Positions 36,776 through 45,406 of a DNA stretch of 64,000 nt are shown piece after piece. Position numbers and translations under genes: made by a program. The stretch comes from Verrucomicrobiota bacterium (GTDB lineage: Bacteria > Verrucomicrobiota > Verrucomicrobiae > Limisphaerales > UBA11358). How positions within the stretch are numbered: position 1 is the stretch's first letter; every line of letters begins with the position of its first letter. The stretch spans positions 62,001 to 126,000 of the forward strand of contig JACZKP010000045.1 of the NCBI GenBank assembly GCA_014860005.1. The letters run 5' to 3'. A model generated the notes under the pieces. The model had not been told where the DNA came from. It saw only the letters and a program-made list of their open reading frames with translations, and searched no databases.

Positions 36776-36902
36776 CTATTTCTTTTTCTGCACCTTCGCC
36801 GCGACTTTCAGGCGCAGACCGTTCAACCGGATGAAGCCGGTAGCGTCGTCTTGCCTTGGTCGGGTCGGCTTCCATCGTGGCGTTGTGCGGGTAAGAGTTC
36901 AC
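36776..36902 (-). pseudogene. Extra copy of argG 3-prime end (proximal), frame broken
   Basis: The minus-strand reading [16 protein letters not shown] matches ArgG near residues 373-388. An 8-base deletion (ctacaacc missing after aaggc) then shifts the frame. The DNA match continues to a stop at 36776-36778 with the same aagaaatag end as the distal copy. Both extra copies share features (QKKK end, HNATM) that differ from the intact argG (HGKKK, PHIATM). The copy lies between the ORF6N gene and the toxin-antitoxin pair. Confidence 0.88.
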
Positions 36903-36904
36903 GT

Positions 36905-37495
36905 CTATTTCCGGGCTTCGGCAACCGGCTTTTGCTCCGGATCGACCTGAAAGCCAATCCGGCGTTTCGGCGTCTCCGTCTCGGGCGGTGGGGGCGGCGG
37001 ATCGAGAATGTTCATGAACCGCTGGAGCACTTCCACAATGGCGCTTTCATGTCCATCAAGCCGCGCGGTCAGCTTCTTTTCCAATGCAGCCAATTGCTTG
37101 GCGAGTTCCTTGGTGCTGCCGAGCAAGTCACGCATCTGCACAAACGCCCGCACCACGAACACGCTCATCCGCACGGCTTCGGGACTGTTGAGGACATTGG
37201 CCGCCATGATCGCGCCGTGTTCGGTGAAGGCGTAGGGAAGGTATTTCCGGTGCTGGCCGCGACCACTCTTTAAGGTCACAAATTGTGACCTTAAAGAATC
37301 AGCCTCATCACTGGTCAGTCGAAACAAAAAGTCCAGCGGGAATCGTTTGATGTTTCGCTTGATAGCTTGGTTCAACGCTTTTGTTGGCACGCTGTAAATT
37401 CGCGCCAAGTCCTCGTCAAGCAGCACTTTCTGCCCGCGAATCGTGCGGATTGCCGAGGTGATGTTCGCCACCTCTGTTAACGTCGTATTTGCCAT
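36905..37495 (-). CDS. ORF6N-domain DNA-binding protein
   Basis: 196 residues from the ATG at 37495 (an ATG at 37513 would add six). The N-terminal half is the ORF6N domain (IRTIRGQKVLLDEDLARIYSVPTKALNQAIKRN, then FPLDFLFRLT and YLPYAFTEHGAIMAANVL), a DNA-binding fold found in phage antirepressor-like proteins. A helical C-terminus (STKELAKQLAALEKKLTA) follows, with a Pro-rich end. Two palindromes (37512-37534 and 37547-37573) lie in the promoter, and the same palindrome (37268-37296) falls inside the gene, encoding LRSQFVTLK. Autoregulation is the obvious inference. It is the unit next to argG. Confidence 0.9.
   Translation of the reverse strand: MANTTLTEVANITSAIRTIRGQKVLLDEDLARIYSVPTKALNQAIKRNIKRFPLDFLFRLTSDEADSLRSQFVTLKSGRGQHRKYLPYAFTEHGAIMAANVLNSPEAVRMSVFVVRAFVQMRDLLGSTKELAKQLAALEKKLTARLDGHESAIVEVLQRFMNILDPPPPPPETETPKRRIGFQVDPEQKPVAEARK
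37268..37296. promoter_or_regulatory. Intragenic palindrome of ORF6N gene
   Basis: A perfect palindrome with 14-base arms (ctttaaggtcacaa) around one A, inside the ORF6N coding sequence (encoding LRSQFVTLK). Its core, ggtcacaa(a)ttgtgacc, equals the core of the two promoter palindromes. Confidence 0.8.
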
Positions 37496-37511
37496 GTTTT
37501 CGCTTTCATAC

Positions 37512-37534
37512 ACCGGTCACAATTTGTGACCGGT
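37512..37534. promoter_or_regulatory. Promoter palindrome 1 of ORF6N gene
   Basis: A perfect palindrome with 11-base arms (accggtcacaa) around one T, ending 17 bases before the ATG at 37495. It is a candidate binding site for the ORF6N protein itself. Binding here would cover the ribosome entry or promoter region. Confidence 0.75.
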
Positions 37535-37546
37535 TTTACGACTCGA

Positions 37547-37573
37547 CTTGAGGTCGCAAATTGTGACCTCAAG
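37547..37573. promoter_or_regulatory. Promoter palindrome 2 of ORF6N gene
   Basis: 13-base arms (cttgaggtcgcaa and ttgtgacctcaag) with one mismatch around an A. The core matches the other two palindromes. Its centre lies about 37 bases from that of palindrome 1 and 25 bases from the argG stop. Confidence 0.75.
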
Positions 37574-37597
37574 TTGGACCGAACCAAACTCCAAGCA

Positions 37598-38827
37598 TCA
37601 CTTTTTCTTCCCATGCACTTTCGCCGCGACTTTCAGCCGCAGGCCGTTCAGCCGGATGAAGCCGGTGGCGTCGTCCTGGTTGTAGGCTTTGGTCGGGTCG
37701 GCTTCCATCGTGGCGATGTGTGGGTTGTAGAGACTCACCGGGCTCTTGCGGCCGGCGACCATGATGTTGCCTTTGTAGAGTTTCACGCGCACCGTGCCGG
37801 TGACGTTCTTCTGCGATTCCTCGACGTAGGCCTGGAGCGCGTAGCGTTCGGGCGCATACCAGAAGCCGTTATAGACGAGCTCGGCATATTTCGGAATGAA
37901 CGCGTCGCGCTGGTGCAGCACTTCGCGGTCCATCGTGAGCGATTCCATCTGCCGGTGCGCGAAATGCAGGATCGCGCCGCCGGGCGTCTCATACACGCCG
38001 CGCGATTTCATGCCCACATAGCGGTTCTCCACCATGTCCACGCGCCCAACGCCGTGTTTGCCGCCGAGTTTGTTCAACGCCTTCATCACGCCGAGCGGGG
38101 AAAGCGATCTGCCGTTCACGGCCACACAATTGCCCTTCTTGAAATCGAGCGTGACGAACTCGGCTTTGTCCGGCGCGTCTTCGGGGAACACGGAGAGGGT
38201 GGTAAACGAGCCGCGATACTTTGGGGCGCTCGCGTCCATCCACGGGTCTTCGAGGATGCCCGCTTCGTAAGAAATGTGCAGCAGGTTGCGGTCGGAAGAG
38301 AATGGTTTCTTCGCGCTGGCCTGCACGGGGATTCTCCGTTTCTGGCAGTAGGCGATCATCTCGGCGCGGCCCGGGAACTCATTGCGATAGCGTTCGTCGC
38401 GCCACGGGGCGATGACCTGCAAGTCCGGCGCGAGGGCGGCGGTGGTGAGTTCAAAGCGCACTTGGTCGTTGCCCTTACCCGTGGCGCCGTGCGCGATGGC
38501 ATCGGCCTTTTCCTGCTTCGCAATCTCGACCATGCGCTTGGCGATGAGCGGCCGGGCGATGCTCGTGCCGAGGAAGTATTGACCCTCGTAAATCGCACCC
38601 GCGCGGATGATCGGGAAAATGAAGTCGGTGGCGAATTCCTCCTGAAGGTCATCAATGTAAATCTTGGACGCGCCGGTGTTGCGGGCCTTTTTGTCGAGGC
38701 CGCGCAGTTCCTCCTCCTGACCGATGTCGGCGCAGAACGCGATCATCTCCGCGCTGTACTTTTCCTTGATCCAGGAAAGGAGCACCGAGGTGTCCAGTCC
38801 GCCCGAGTAAGCCAATACAATTTTCAT
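37598..38827 (-). CDS. argG: Argininosuccinate synthase
   Basis: 409 residues, full length. It joins citrulline and aspartate with ATP to make argininosuccinate (arginine pathway, cytoplasm). The N-terminal PP-loop [15 protein letters not shown], the [14 protein letters not shown] and FTRP-like segments, and the tight [18 protein letters not shown] segment are all present. The C-terminus [27 protein letters not shown] is the part duplicated twice downstream. The start at 38827 fits the family ([10 protein letters not shown]). The neighbouring accessory units are read in the same direction and could receive read-through transcription from argG. Confidence 0.97.
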   Translation of the reverse strand: MKIVLAYSGGLDTSVLLSWIKEKYSAEMIAFCADIGQEEELRGLDKKARNTGASKIYIDDLQEEFATDFIFPIIRAGAIYEGQYFLGTSIARPLIAKRMVEIAKQEKADAIAHGATGKGNDQVRFELTTAALAPDLQVIAPWRDERYRNEFPGRAEMIAYCQKRRIPVQASAKKPFSSDRNLLHISYEAGILEDPWMDASAPKYRGSFTTLSVFPEDAPDKAEFVTLDFKKGNCVAVNGRSLSPLGVMKALNKLGGKHGVGRVDMVENRYVGMKSRGVYETPGGAILHFAHRQMESLTMDREVLHQRDAFIPKYAELVYNGFWYAPERYALQAYVEESQKNVTGTVRVKLYKGNIMVAGRKSPVSLYNPHIATMEADPTKAYNQDDATGFIRLNGLRLKVAAKVHGKKK

Positions 38828-38925
38828 GCGAGGCAGATTTAACAGCCAAGCTGGCGGGAGCGCAAAGGGGAAATGATTTCAGGAAGGGCATTGGGGGTTA
38901 TTCCACCAACACGCCGCCCCTTGCT

Positions 38926-39912
38926 TCAAGGCGGAAAGCCGATGGCCAGCTTCACGGTGGAATACTCCGGGTGAATTTCTCCGTTGCGCTTGCGGATGAT
39001 GAGGGGTGGTTCTTCCCATGTTTGACCGCGAATCCATTCAGGCAAGTCCTCCGCGCGCATCAGGCCGAATAGTGCCACGAGCGGAGGTTCACCTTCGCGA
39101 AAAACCACCGGACGTTTGCGAACGATGACAAGCTTGGTCGCTTTCGCTCCGGCTTCGACCCGCGCGGTTTGTCCCGGCTCGTTTGGAAATACGCAGGCAA
39201 AGAATCCGCCGGGTGCAAGGTGATTCGCGGCGGCGGCGCAATAGTCCGCAATCGTGCCGCGCAACTCGAAACGGCAGGCGAGCCGTTGCGGATGTTCGCT
39301 CCGTACGCCAGCTTCCGGCGGAAAATACGGCGGACTGCCGGTGATCAAGTCAAACTTTTCGTCATCTCGCAGCACGCTTTGCGCAGGAGCGCACACAGCC
39401 TTGTCCGCGAGTTGCCCGTCAGCGTGGGGTTCATGCGGACATGGCTGTCCGCTCGACGCTACTTGGCGGAAATCACCTTCGCGGATTTCGTAACGCTCAA
39501 TCAGTCCGTTGTATCGTACCGATTTCCTAGCGAGGGCAACGCTTTCTGGTTGCGCTTCGATGGTGACGAAGCGCGCGCCGGGCAGGCGCCACGCGCAAAT
39601 CATGCCCACGGTGCCAATGCCGCTGCCCAAATCGAGCGCGGTGTGCGCCGTGGGACACCAACTCGTGCCATACCACGCCACGAGCAGATCGTCGGTGGAA
39701 AAGCGATGGCCATCGCGCAGTTGAAACAAACGGAAATGCCCACTGATGGCGTCGAAGGTTTCGTGCGGTTCGATGGCGAGCGGAGCGCCGGGTTCCGGCC
39801 TGGCTCGTTGAGCCAAGTTACCAGTTCGTGCCGGCTCGGAGACCGGCGCTCCGAGTCCGGGAGGAATTGGCCCGGGCTTGGCCCAGCCTTTGAAATGGGT
39901 TTCAAGGTTCAC
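38926..39912 (-). CDS. TrmN6-like tRNA adenine methyltransferase with repeat-derived inserts
   Basis: 328 residues. A SAM-dependent methyltransferase domain ([49 protein letters not shown], and [11 protein letters not shown] as the NPPY-type motif IV) matches YfiC/TrmN6, which methylates N6 of A37 in tRNA-Val. The catalytic motif reads SPPY instead of NPPY. Two inserts look foreign: near the N-terminus ([25 protein letters not shown]), encoded by a palindromic repeat, and between DFRQ and FDLIT (about 35 residues), encoded by repeat-like sequence. The CDF gene overlaps the start by four bases. Confidence 0.8.
   Translation of the reverse strand: MNLETHFKGWAKPGPIPPGLGAPVSEPARTGNLAQRARPEPGAPLAIEPHETFDAISGHFRLFQLRDGHRFSTDDLLVAWYGTSWCPTAHTALDLGSGIGTVGMICAWRLPGARFVTIEAQPESVALARKSVRYNGLIERYEIREGDFRQVASSGQPCPHEPHADGQLADKAVCAPAQSVLRDDEKFDLITGSPPYFPPEAGVRSEHPQRLACRFELRGTIADYCAAAANHLAPGGFFACVFPNEPGQTARVEAGAKATKLVIVRKRPVVFREGEPPLVALFGLMRAEDLPEWIRGQTWEEPPLIIRKRNGEIHPEYSTVKLAIGFPP
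39435..39452. repeat. Short palindrome inside TrmN6-like gene
   Basis: The 18-base palindrome gcggacatggctgtccgc lies in the second insert of the methyltransferase gene (insert about 39365-39470). The insert keeps frame and separates two conserved motifs that are normally only a few residues apart. Confidence 0.6.
39781..39853. repeat. In-frame palindromic repeat (GAGCGCCGG family)
   Basis: Arms 39781-39804 and 39830-39853 are inverted copies matching at 19 of 24 bases around a 25-base loop. It lies inside the TrmN6-like gene and encodes [12 protein letters not shown]...PGAPL without a frameshift. The family also has a copy inside the DUF1015 gene (44501-44574) and an intergenic copy (7143-7216). 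Confidence 0.8.
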
Positions 39913-40853
39913 GGCGGCGGGTTCTCATTTCTGCCTCGTTCAAAGGTCTCATCATCCCATGAAGCCGGATCATCCAGTGATTCCAGGTGTGTGAATACCG
40001 CGGCGTCCGGCAGCGCGCGACGGATGTCGGCTTCGATACGGTCGAGCAGTTCATGGCCGCGCTGCACGGTCCAGTCGCCGGGAACGAGCACGTGGGTGGA
40101 CACGAATTTCCGCGCGCCGGCCTGGCGCGAGCGCAGGGCGTGGAATTGAATGCCCGACTGCTCGTAGGTTTGCAGCACCTGGCGCACGGCGGCCATGTCG
40201 TCGGCGGAAAGCGCGATGTCCATCAATCCACCGACGGAGCGCTGCACAATGCGCACGCCCGTCCACACGATGTTCGCCGCCACAAGCAGCGCCACGACCG
40301 GATCAAGCCAGTGCCATTGGGTCAACGCGACCAGGGCCACGCCGGCCAGCACGCCGGCGGAGGTCCACACATCGGTCAGTAGATGATGTGCATTGGCTTC
40401 GAGCGTGATGGAGTTATGCTTGCGCCCCGCGCGCAACAGCAACAGCGCAACCCCCAAATTGATGAGGGAAGCCGCCACCGAAACCGCCAGACCAAGCCCG
40501 ATTTCTTCCAGTGGTTTGGGTACGAAGAACCGTTGAATGGCGACCACGGCGATGCCAATCGCCGCCACGAGAATCAGTCCACCCTCGACGCCGCTGGAAA
40601 AATACTCCGCCTTGCCGTGGCCGTAGGCGTGATCCTCATCCGCGGGCCGCGCGGCGATGGTCAACATGGCCAGCGCCATGATGCCGCCCGCCAGATTCAC
40701 CAGCGACTCGACCGCGTCCGACAGCAACCCGACCGAACCAGTGATCCACCAAGCCGCGGTTTTGAGCGCGATGGTGACCAGCGCCGCGGCAATGGAGAGC
40801 CAGGCAAAGCGGGTTAGCGAGGAGCGGTTCACGGCGGGGGGATTAGACACCAA
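39909..40853 (-). CDS. Cation diffusion facilitator (CDF) metal transporter
   Basis: 314 residues with about six membrane helices and a C-terminal cytoplasmic domain ([38 protein letters not shown]), the classical CDF layout. Metal-site residues are in [12 protein letters not shown] (helix 2) and [14 protein letters not shown] (helix 5). CDF proteins export Zn, Fe, Mn or Co in exchange for protons; the metal cannot be named. The stop overlaps the start of the TrmN6-like gene by four bases, so the pair is co-translated. Confidence 0.9.
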   Translation of the reverse strand: MVSNPPAVNRSSLTRFAWLSIAAALVTIALKTAAWWITGSVGLLSDAVESLVNLAGGIMALAMLTIAARPADEDHAYGHGKAEYFSSGVEGGLILVAAIGIAVVAIQRFFVPKPLEEIGLGLAVSVAASLINLGVALLLLRAGRKHNSITLEANAHHLLTDVWTSAGVLAGVALVALTQWHWLDPVVALLVAANIVWTGVRIVQRSVGGLMDIALSADDMAAVRQVLQTYEQSGIQFHALRSRQAGARKFVSTHVLVPGDWTVQRGHELLDRIEADIRRALPDAAVFTHLESLDDPASWDDETFERGRNENPPP

Positions 40854-40910
40854 CGAACGACGTTCGCCAAGTCCGCGTAGTGGGGCAGTCCGTCCCGGTT
40901 GGTGCGCTGG

Positions 40911-40958
40911 CCTGCAGGCGGGACGCCCGCAGGGACGGTCGCAGACGGAGACGTCTGC
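40911..40958. repeat. Two adjacent short hairpins
   Basis: cctgcaggcggga...cgcccgcagg (40911-40933) and gcagacggagacgtctgc (40941-40958) can each fold. They lie between the fusion gene and the CDF gene (both minus strand). They may be a dispersed repeat and could also act as an RNA hairpin after the fusion gene. Confidence 0.5.
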
Positions 40959-41000
40959 AACACTAGACCATGTGGCAGAAGCGCGTTGCGAATGACAGGC

Positions 41001-43832
41001 TCATGGTGCAAGCAATGAACGAATGGGGGCTTGCGGATTTTCCTTCCGCTCACGGAGAATGATTTCCAGCCGTTGCTGGCAGACCCACGCCTCGACTTCG
41101 TCCCACGTCAAGGTGCGAACACCGTTCGCGGCGGGTTTGGAGGAACGGTTTGATTTCACGCGGAAACGCCACTTCTCCAAGTCCTTCACGCGATCCAGCG
41201 CGCTGAGGATGCGCAGCGATTCAAACGCGGCGATGGTGTCGCGTGCGCTTCCGTCAATGTGGTATTCGTTGAACCCGCCGGATTGAGGTGAAGTGAAATA
41301 GCCTTTGCCACGATGCCTTTTCAGAACGCCTTTGATGCACGCCTCGCGATCAATCCAGTCCAACCCGCCCAGAATCTCCAGCGCGGCGAGCGAGAAATAA
41401 GTATCCTGCAATGCCGGCCAGTTTGGCGTGAAGAACAAACCGCGCACGGCGCGCCAGTCGTGAATCGGCGGCTGGCCGGGCGGCGTGCCGGACAGCGTCT
41501 GCACGGACGCAATTTGCTGGATGAGTTTTTCGCGGTCGGTAAGGTCGAGGCAGTTTACGGTGCGCAAAAGTCGAAGCTGAGTTACTCCGTCAGATTTAAT
41601 CCGCATCACATTGAACCTTTCCGACTTCACCCACGACCAAGCCTGGCAGCGAGTTAATAAGTGATCCCATGTGTCCGGCGAAAACATTGGAAACCGACTG
41701 GTGCGGAGAGAAACCGCTGAATCCTCGGGCTGGATTTCCAGATCGCCCCAAGTGATCCAACCGTCAACCACCGCGCGCCGCAGCAAAGGTATGTTGAAAA
41801 TCGCCTGCGATTGCCCGTTGCGCTGTTTCAAAGAATCAAATCCTCCACCGCCCGCAACCTCATTCCGCATTGCCCGCAATCCTTCCGGCGAGAATAAATT
41901 CGTAGAAGGGAGAACCAGACAAGTGAACAGCGCAGTACCGGGGGCGTTGGGAGAGCCGCGTCGCCTGTTATTAATGATCGGGTTCTGATTTGTTCTGATG
42001 CTGCCCAAAAACTCGCGGACTTCCACTTCGGTGACCACGACAGGCTTCAAACCCTCCATCCATGCCGGTCGCCAGAACTGCAGAACCATTCCAGCCATCA
42101 TCAACATCACAGTCGCGCCGATGAAAATCCGCCACCAACGCGTGGCTTTGGCCCTTGCCGGCGGCACGAGAAACACTTCCGACTCTGGTGATTCGCCCAG
42201 CGCCCGCTCCGCCATGACTGGGGTTCCACTTCGAAATTCCTGCCACGCTTGCCCAACAATTTCAGCAACGACACTCTCGAGTTCTCGCGGATCGGTCTTC
42301 TCGCCGGCTGTTAGCGCCGACAAGTCCCCAAAATCCGTTTTACCGCAGTGCGCAATGACTGTTCCGTCCCAACCCAATGAAATGTGCGAACAATTCCGGC
42401 TGATCGGCGGCATGAACACGCCGGCCATGTTCGTCAGGAATCGGCTTCGGACCGGCGGCAGTCGCAGTACCAATCCCTTTGTTTCCCAGCGAAAGTTGCT
42501 TGCGAGAAAACGGGAGCCAAGAAAGCGCGCAAAGGCCAATAGCCCCCGGCGATCAAAACGATTTACGCGCGCCGGATCATTCGCCCCGCCGGGATATTTC
42601 AATAGGCCTTGCGCGGCACGCAGAAACAAACTGTAGTCCATCCGCGTGGGACGCTTTTTGAAGATCAGGAAGAAAAGCAAGGTGGCAACCAGAATGGGCA
42701 GGTGCGCCAGGCTTTGCGGAATCAAACCCAGCGCCAGCGCTGAAATTCCCACCGCGATAATCACGCAGTAGGCAAACATGCCGACTTGAAACGGATTGCG
42801 ACCAATCGTCAATGAACGCGCGGAAATCAGCGTCAGCACCAGCAAAAGACCGACAGCGAAAAGTTGCGATCCTTTGATTCCCCACGCAGCGAAGGTGGAA
42901 CTATTGAGCACGACGGACAACACGACCACCAAGGGAAAGCCCCACGCGAAGCTTCGAAAAAACTGCCGGTGAAGTTGCGGACGAAAGCCACCCGCATCAC
43001 GGAAATTCCGCCGCTCCAGCCGTCCGACGAAAGACACAAAAACCAGGCTGGGCAGCGTTCCGATCAGCCCAAGCAATGGCACAAACCATGAAAACAAGAA
43101 TATCTTGCCCATCACCGACAAAACTTTCGCGCCCACTCCAGCGGCAACAGTTCCCCCAGCAGTTGCGGCCTTCACAGAAGCAGATGCCAATACGCTGGCC
43201 ATGATGGCGGGGATGAGCGTTTTGGCCGGGCGCAATTTTGCCAGCGAGCCTTCGAGTTTTTCCTCCAACCGCTCGCGCAGCATGGCGCGGGCACGATGCA
43301 GGCGCACGCGCAACGCAGCCTCAGAAACTCCCAAAGCCACCGCCGCTTCCGCGCCGCTTTTGCCTTCGAGATAAAACAGCACCAGACATTCGCGGTGCGC
43401 ATCCGGCAATTCGGCGAGCGTTTGCCGCAAGGTTTCCGGCGTGTGGAGCGGATCGGGTTCGGCGGTGGAATTGTCTTCGGTGGAGATTCCCGGATTTTCC
43501 AGCGCCCAGCGTTCCCGTTTATTGAGTTCGCGGCGGTGGCGCAGGCCGAAGTTGATGGCGATGCGGCGGGCGATGGTGTTGATCCAACCGGCGAATTTCG
43601 CACCGTCGCCGAGCAGCCATAGCCGCCGATACGCGCGGATGAAAGCCTCCTGTGTGACTTCCTCCGCGAGCGCGTCGTCGCCCAACCGGCTCCACGCGAC
43701 CGCAAACACTCGCCGCTCGTGGCGCTCGACGAGTTCGCGGTAGCGTTCCGCGTCGCCGCGCCGTACAGCGGCTACGGCGGATTCGTCCTGTTGCGCGTTT
43801 TGCTTGATGCTATCGGCCATTTCGGTTGGCAT
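41001..43832 (-). CDS. ECF sigma factor fused to membrane and extracytoplasmic regions
   Basis: 943 residues in one frame. Residues about 28-98 are sigma region 2 (YRELVERHERRVFAVAWSRLG, then ALAEEVTQEAFIRAYRRLW) and about 138-195 are region 4 (LAELPDAHRECLVLFYLEGK, then AAVALGVSEAALRVRLHRAR). Four or five membrane helices follow (about 240-390), then a soluble domain of about 190 residues, one more helix (RIFIGATVMLMMAGMVLQFW) and a C-terminal part. The latter includes YFSLAALEILGGLDWI and SGGFNEYHIDGSARDTIAAF, like the repeats of prenyltransferase/squalene-oxidase-fold proteins. A sigma factor permanently tied to a membrane sensor is inferred; no separate anti-sigma gene is adjacent. The frame is intact and sigma motifs look functional. 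Confidence 0.85.
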   Translation of the reverse strand: MPTEMADSIKQNAQQDESAVAAVRRGDAERYRELVERHERRVFAVAWSRLGDDALAEEVTQEAFIRAYRRLWLLGDGAKFAGWINTIARRIAINFGLRHRRELNKRERWALENPGISTEDNSTAEPDPLHTPETLRQTLAELPDAHRECLVLFYLEGKSGAEAAVALGVSEAALRVRLHRARAMLRERLEEKLEGSLAKLRPAKTLIPAIMASVLASASVKAATAGGTVAAGVGAKVLSVMGKIFLFSWFVPLLGLIGTLPSLVFVSFVGRLERRNFRDAGGFRPQLHRQFFRSFAWGFPLVVVLSVVLNSSTFAAWGIKGSQLFAVGLLLVLTLISARSLTIGRNPFQVGMFAYCVIIAVGISALALGLIPQSLAHLPILVATLLFFLIFKKRPTRMDYSLFLRAAQGLLKYPGGANDPARVNRFDRRGLLAFARFLGSRFLASNFRWETKGLVLRLPPVRSRFLTNMAGVFMPPISRNCSHISLGWDGTVIAHCGKTDFGDLSALTAGEKTDPRELESVVAEIVGQAWQEFRSGTPVMAERALGESPESEVFLVPPARAKATRWWRIFIGATVMLMMAGMVLQFWRPAWMEGLKPVVVTEVEVREFLGSIRTNQNPIINNRRRGSPNAPGTALFTCLVLPSTNLFSPEGLRAMRNEVAGGGGFDSLKQRNGQSQAIFNIPLLRRAVVDGWITWGDLEIQPEDSAVSLRTSRFPMFSPDTWDHLLTRCQAWSWVKSERFNVMRIKSDGVTQLRLLRTVNCLDLTDREKLIQQIASVQTLSGTPPGQPPIHDWRAVRGLFFTPNWPALQDTYFSLAALEILGGLDWIDREACIKGVLKRHRGKGYFTSPQSGGFNEYHIDGSARDTIAAFESLRILSALDRVKDLEKWRFRVKSNRSSKPAANGVRTLTWDEVEAWVCQQRLEIILRERKENPQAPIRSLLAP

Positions 43833-43908
43833 GATTTAACCGAAAGACACCGCTGAAGGGAAATTGTTACGGCAGCAGGTGAGGTGCGCCCCGTCGCTCG
43901 CCAAGCGA

Positions 43909-43973
43909 GTAGCCGCCTACGTGAGGAGCGGACTTCGGGATACGCCAATCCGCTTCCTCACGTCAGCGGCTAC
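43909..43973. repeat. Inverted repeat between DUF1015 and fusion genes
   Basis: gtagccgcctacgtgaggagcgga (43909-43932, arms given in part) and its near-inverted copy at 43949-43973 form a 65-base palindrome. A small hairpin (ctcgccaagcgag) precedes it. It lies in the intergenic space between two minus-strand genes. Confidence 0.75.
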
Positions 43974-43976
43974 AAA

Positions 43977-45248
43977 TCAAATCATGTGGCAAAACATCGC
44001 GTCGCGGAGTTTTGGTTCAAACCAGGTGCTCTTGGGCGGCATGATGCCGCCCGCGTCGGCGATGGTCATCAAGTCCTCGATGCTCGTGGGGAACATGCTG
44101 AAGGCGCAGGCATATTCACCGCCGTTCACGAGTTTCTCCAATTCTGCCGTGCCACGAATGCCACCGACGAAATTGATCCGCTTGCTCGTGCGCGGGTCAT
44201 CAATGCCGAAAATCGAGTCGAGGACGTGTTTCTGAAGCAACGTCACGTCGAGTGTTTCGATGGGATCGCTGGTGGCGGCGAACTGGGGCCGAAAATGCAG
44301 TGCGTGCCACTTGCCTTGGAGGAAGAGTCCCAGCTCGTGCTTGCGCGTGGGCTGGGCCGCCCCATTTGGTTTAATGACGAACAGAGCGTCGAGCTTTTGC
44401 AGGAGTTGTTCGGCTGACAAACCGTTCAGATCCTTCAACACGCGGTTGTAGGGCAGAATCTGCATCTGATTGTGCGGAAATATGACGGTGAGAAAGGCAT
44501 CGGAGCGCCGGTCTCCGGCCCGGCGTGCTGCTGATTCGTTTCCGCTTCGAGCCGGGTCGGAGACCGGCGCTCCGCCGCGCTTCAGATACACCCGCGCTGC
44601 GGCTGCACTGCGATGATGCCCGTCGGCAATATAGAGGAACGGGATTCTGGCGAACTGATCCGCAATGAACTGGATGCCCGCCGCGTCGCCGACCGTCCAC
44701 GCGGTGTGCCGCACGCCGTCCTTGGCGGTGAAGTCCACTTCCGGCGGTTCGGCGCTCTTCTTCGCGCCGAAATCATCCACCGCCGCAACTGCGCGATAGG
44801 TGAGGAACACCGGGCCGGTCTGCGAGTTGAGCGCTTCAATGTGGCGCACGCGGTCGTCCTCCTTATCCGGCCGGGTGAACTCGTGTTTCTTGATGACGCC
44901 GCTGAGATACTCTTCACAACTGGCGGTGGCAACGAGGCCGACCTGGGAGTGTTTGCCCATCACTTGCCGGTAGAGATAAAAGCAACGCTGCGCGTCCTGC
45001 TGAAGCGCGCCCTGCCTGATAAGCTGCTGAAAGTTTTCTTTGCCCTTCGCGTAAACCTCCGGCGAATACAAGTTCGTGTCCGGCGGCAGATCAATCTCCG
45101 GTTTGCTGACGTGCAGGAAGCTCAGGGGATTGTCCGCCGCGATGTCGCGGGCCTCGGCCGACGACATCACGTCGTACGGCAATTCACAGATGCGCTCCGC
45201 AAGTTCAGGTTTTGGCCGCAAGGCGGCAAATGGTTTAAGGGTCGCCAT
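43977..45248 (-). CDS. DUF1015 family protein with repeat-derived insert
   Basis: 423 residues from the ATG at 45248 (upstream codons to 45317 lack family resemblance). Matches DUF1015: FAALRPKPELAERICELPYDVMS near the start, HIEALNSQTGPVFLTYR in the middle, and FLYIADGHHRSAAAARVYLK followed later by the LPYNRVLKDLNGL segment. The family is widespread and its activity is poorly known; HH residues in ADGHHR look like a possible active site. Between YLKRGG and FLTVIF there are about 27 residues (APVSDPARSGNESAARRAG) encoded by an in-frame palindrome. Confidence 0.9.
   Translation of the reverse strand: MATLKPFAALRPKPELAERICELPYDVMSSAEARDIAADNPLSFLHVSKPEIDLPPDTNLYSPEVYAKGKENFQQLIRQGALQQDAQRCFYLYRQVMGKHSQVGLVATASCEEYLSGVIKKHEFTRPDKEDDRVRHIEALNSQTGPVFLTYRAVAAVDDFGAKKSAEPPEVDFTAKDGVRHTAWTVGDAAGIQFIADQFARIPFLYIADGHHRSAAAARVYLKRGGAPVSDPARSGNESAARRAGDRRSDAFLTVIFPHNQMQILPYNRVLKDLNGLSAEQLLQKLDALFVIKPNGAAQPTRKHELGLFLQGKWHALHFRPQFAATSDPIETLDVTLLQKHVLDSIFGIDDPRTSKRINFVGGIRGTAELEKLVNGGEYACAFSMFPTSIEDLMTIADAGGIMPPKSTWFEPKLRDAMFCHMI
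44501..44574. repeat. In-frame palindromic repeat inside DUF1015 gene
   Basis: 24-base arms at 44501-44524 and 44551-44574 are inverted copies with one mismatch around 26 bases. The reading frame runs through without stop and encodes GAPVSDPARSGNESAARRAG. Same family as 39781-39853. Confidence 0.9.
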
Positions 45249-45406
45249 AAATGCGGCGGGAAGATAGGGCGGCAGCCAGGCCAACGCACGCAGAAAGCAG
45301 ATTCGGATTGGCCGCAAACAAGGAAGCCCCGTGCGCTGGCTGATCCCTCAATCGCACGGAATCGAAACGCAAGCGGGCGAAGACGGCTCTGCGGACGGTG
45401 TTGCCC

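Noticed and set aside
37526..38842. 438-codon frame opposite argG
   Set aside because: Shadow of argG; includes the antisense of the PP-loop.
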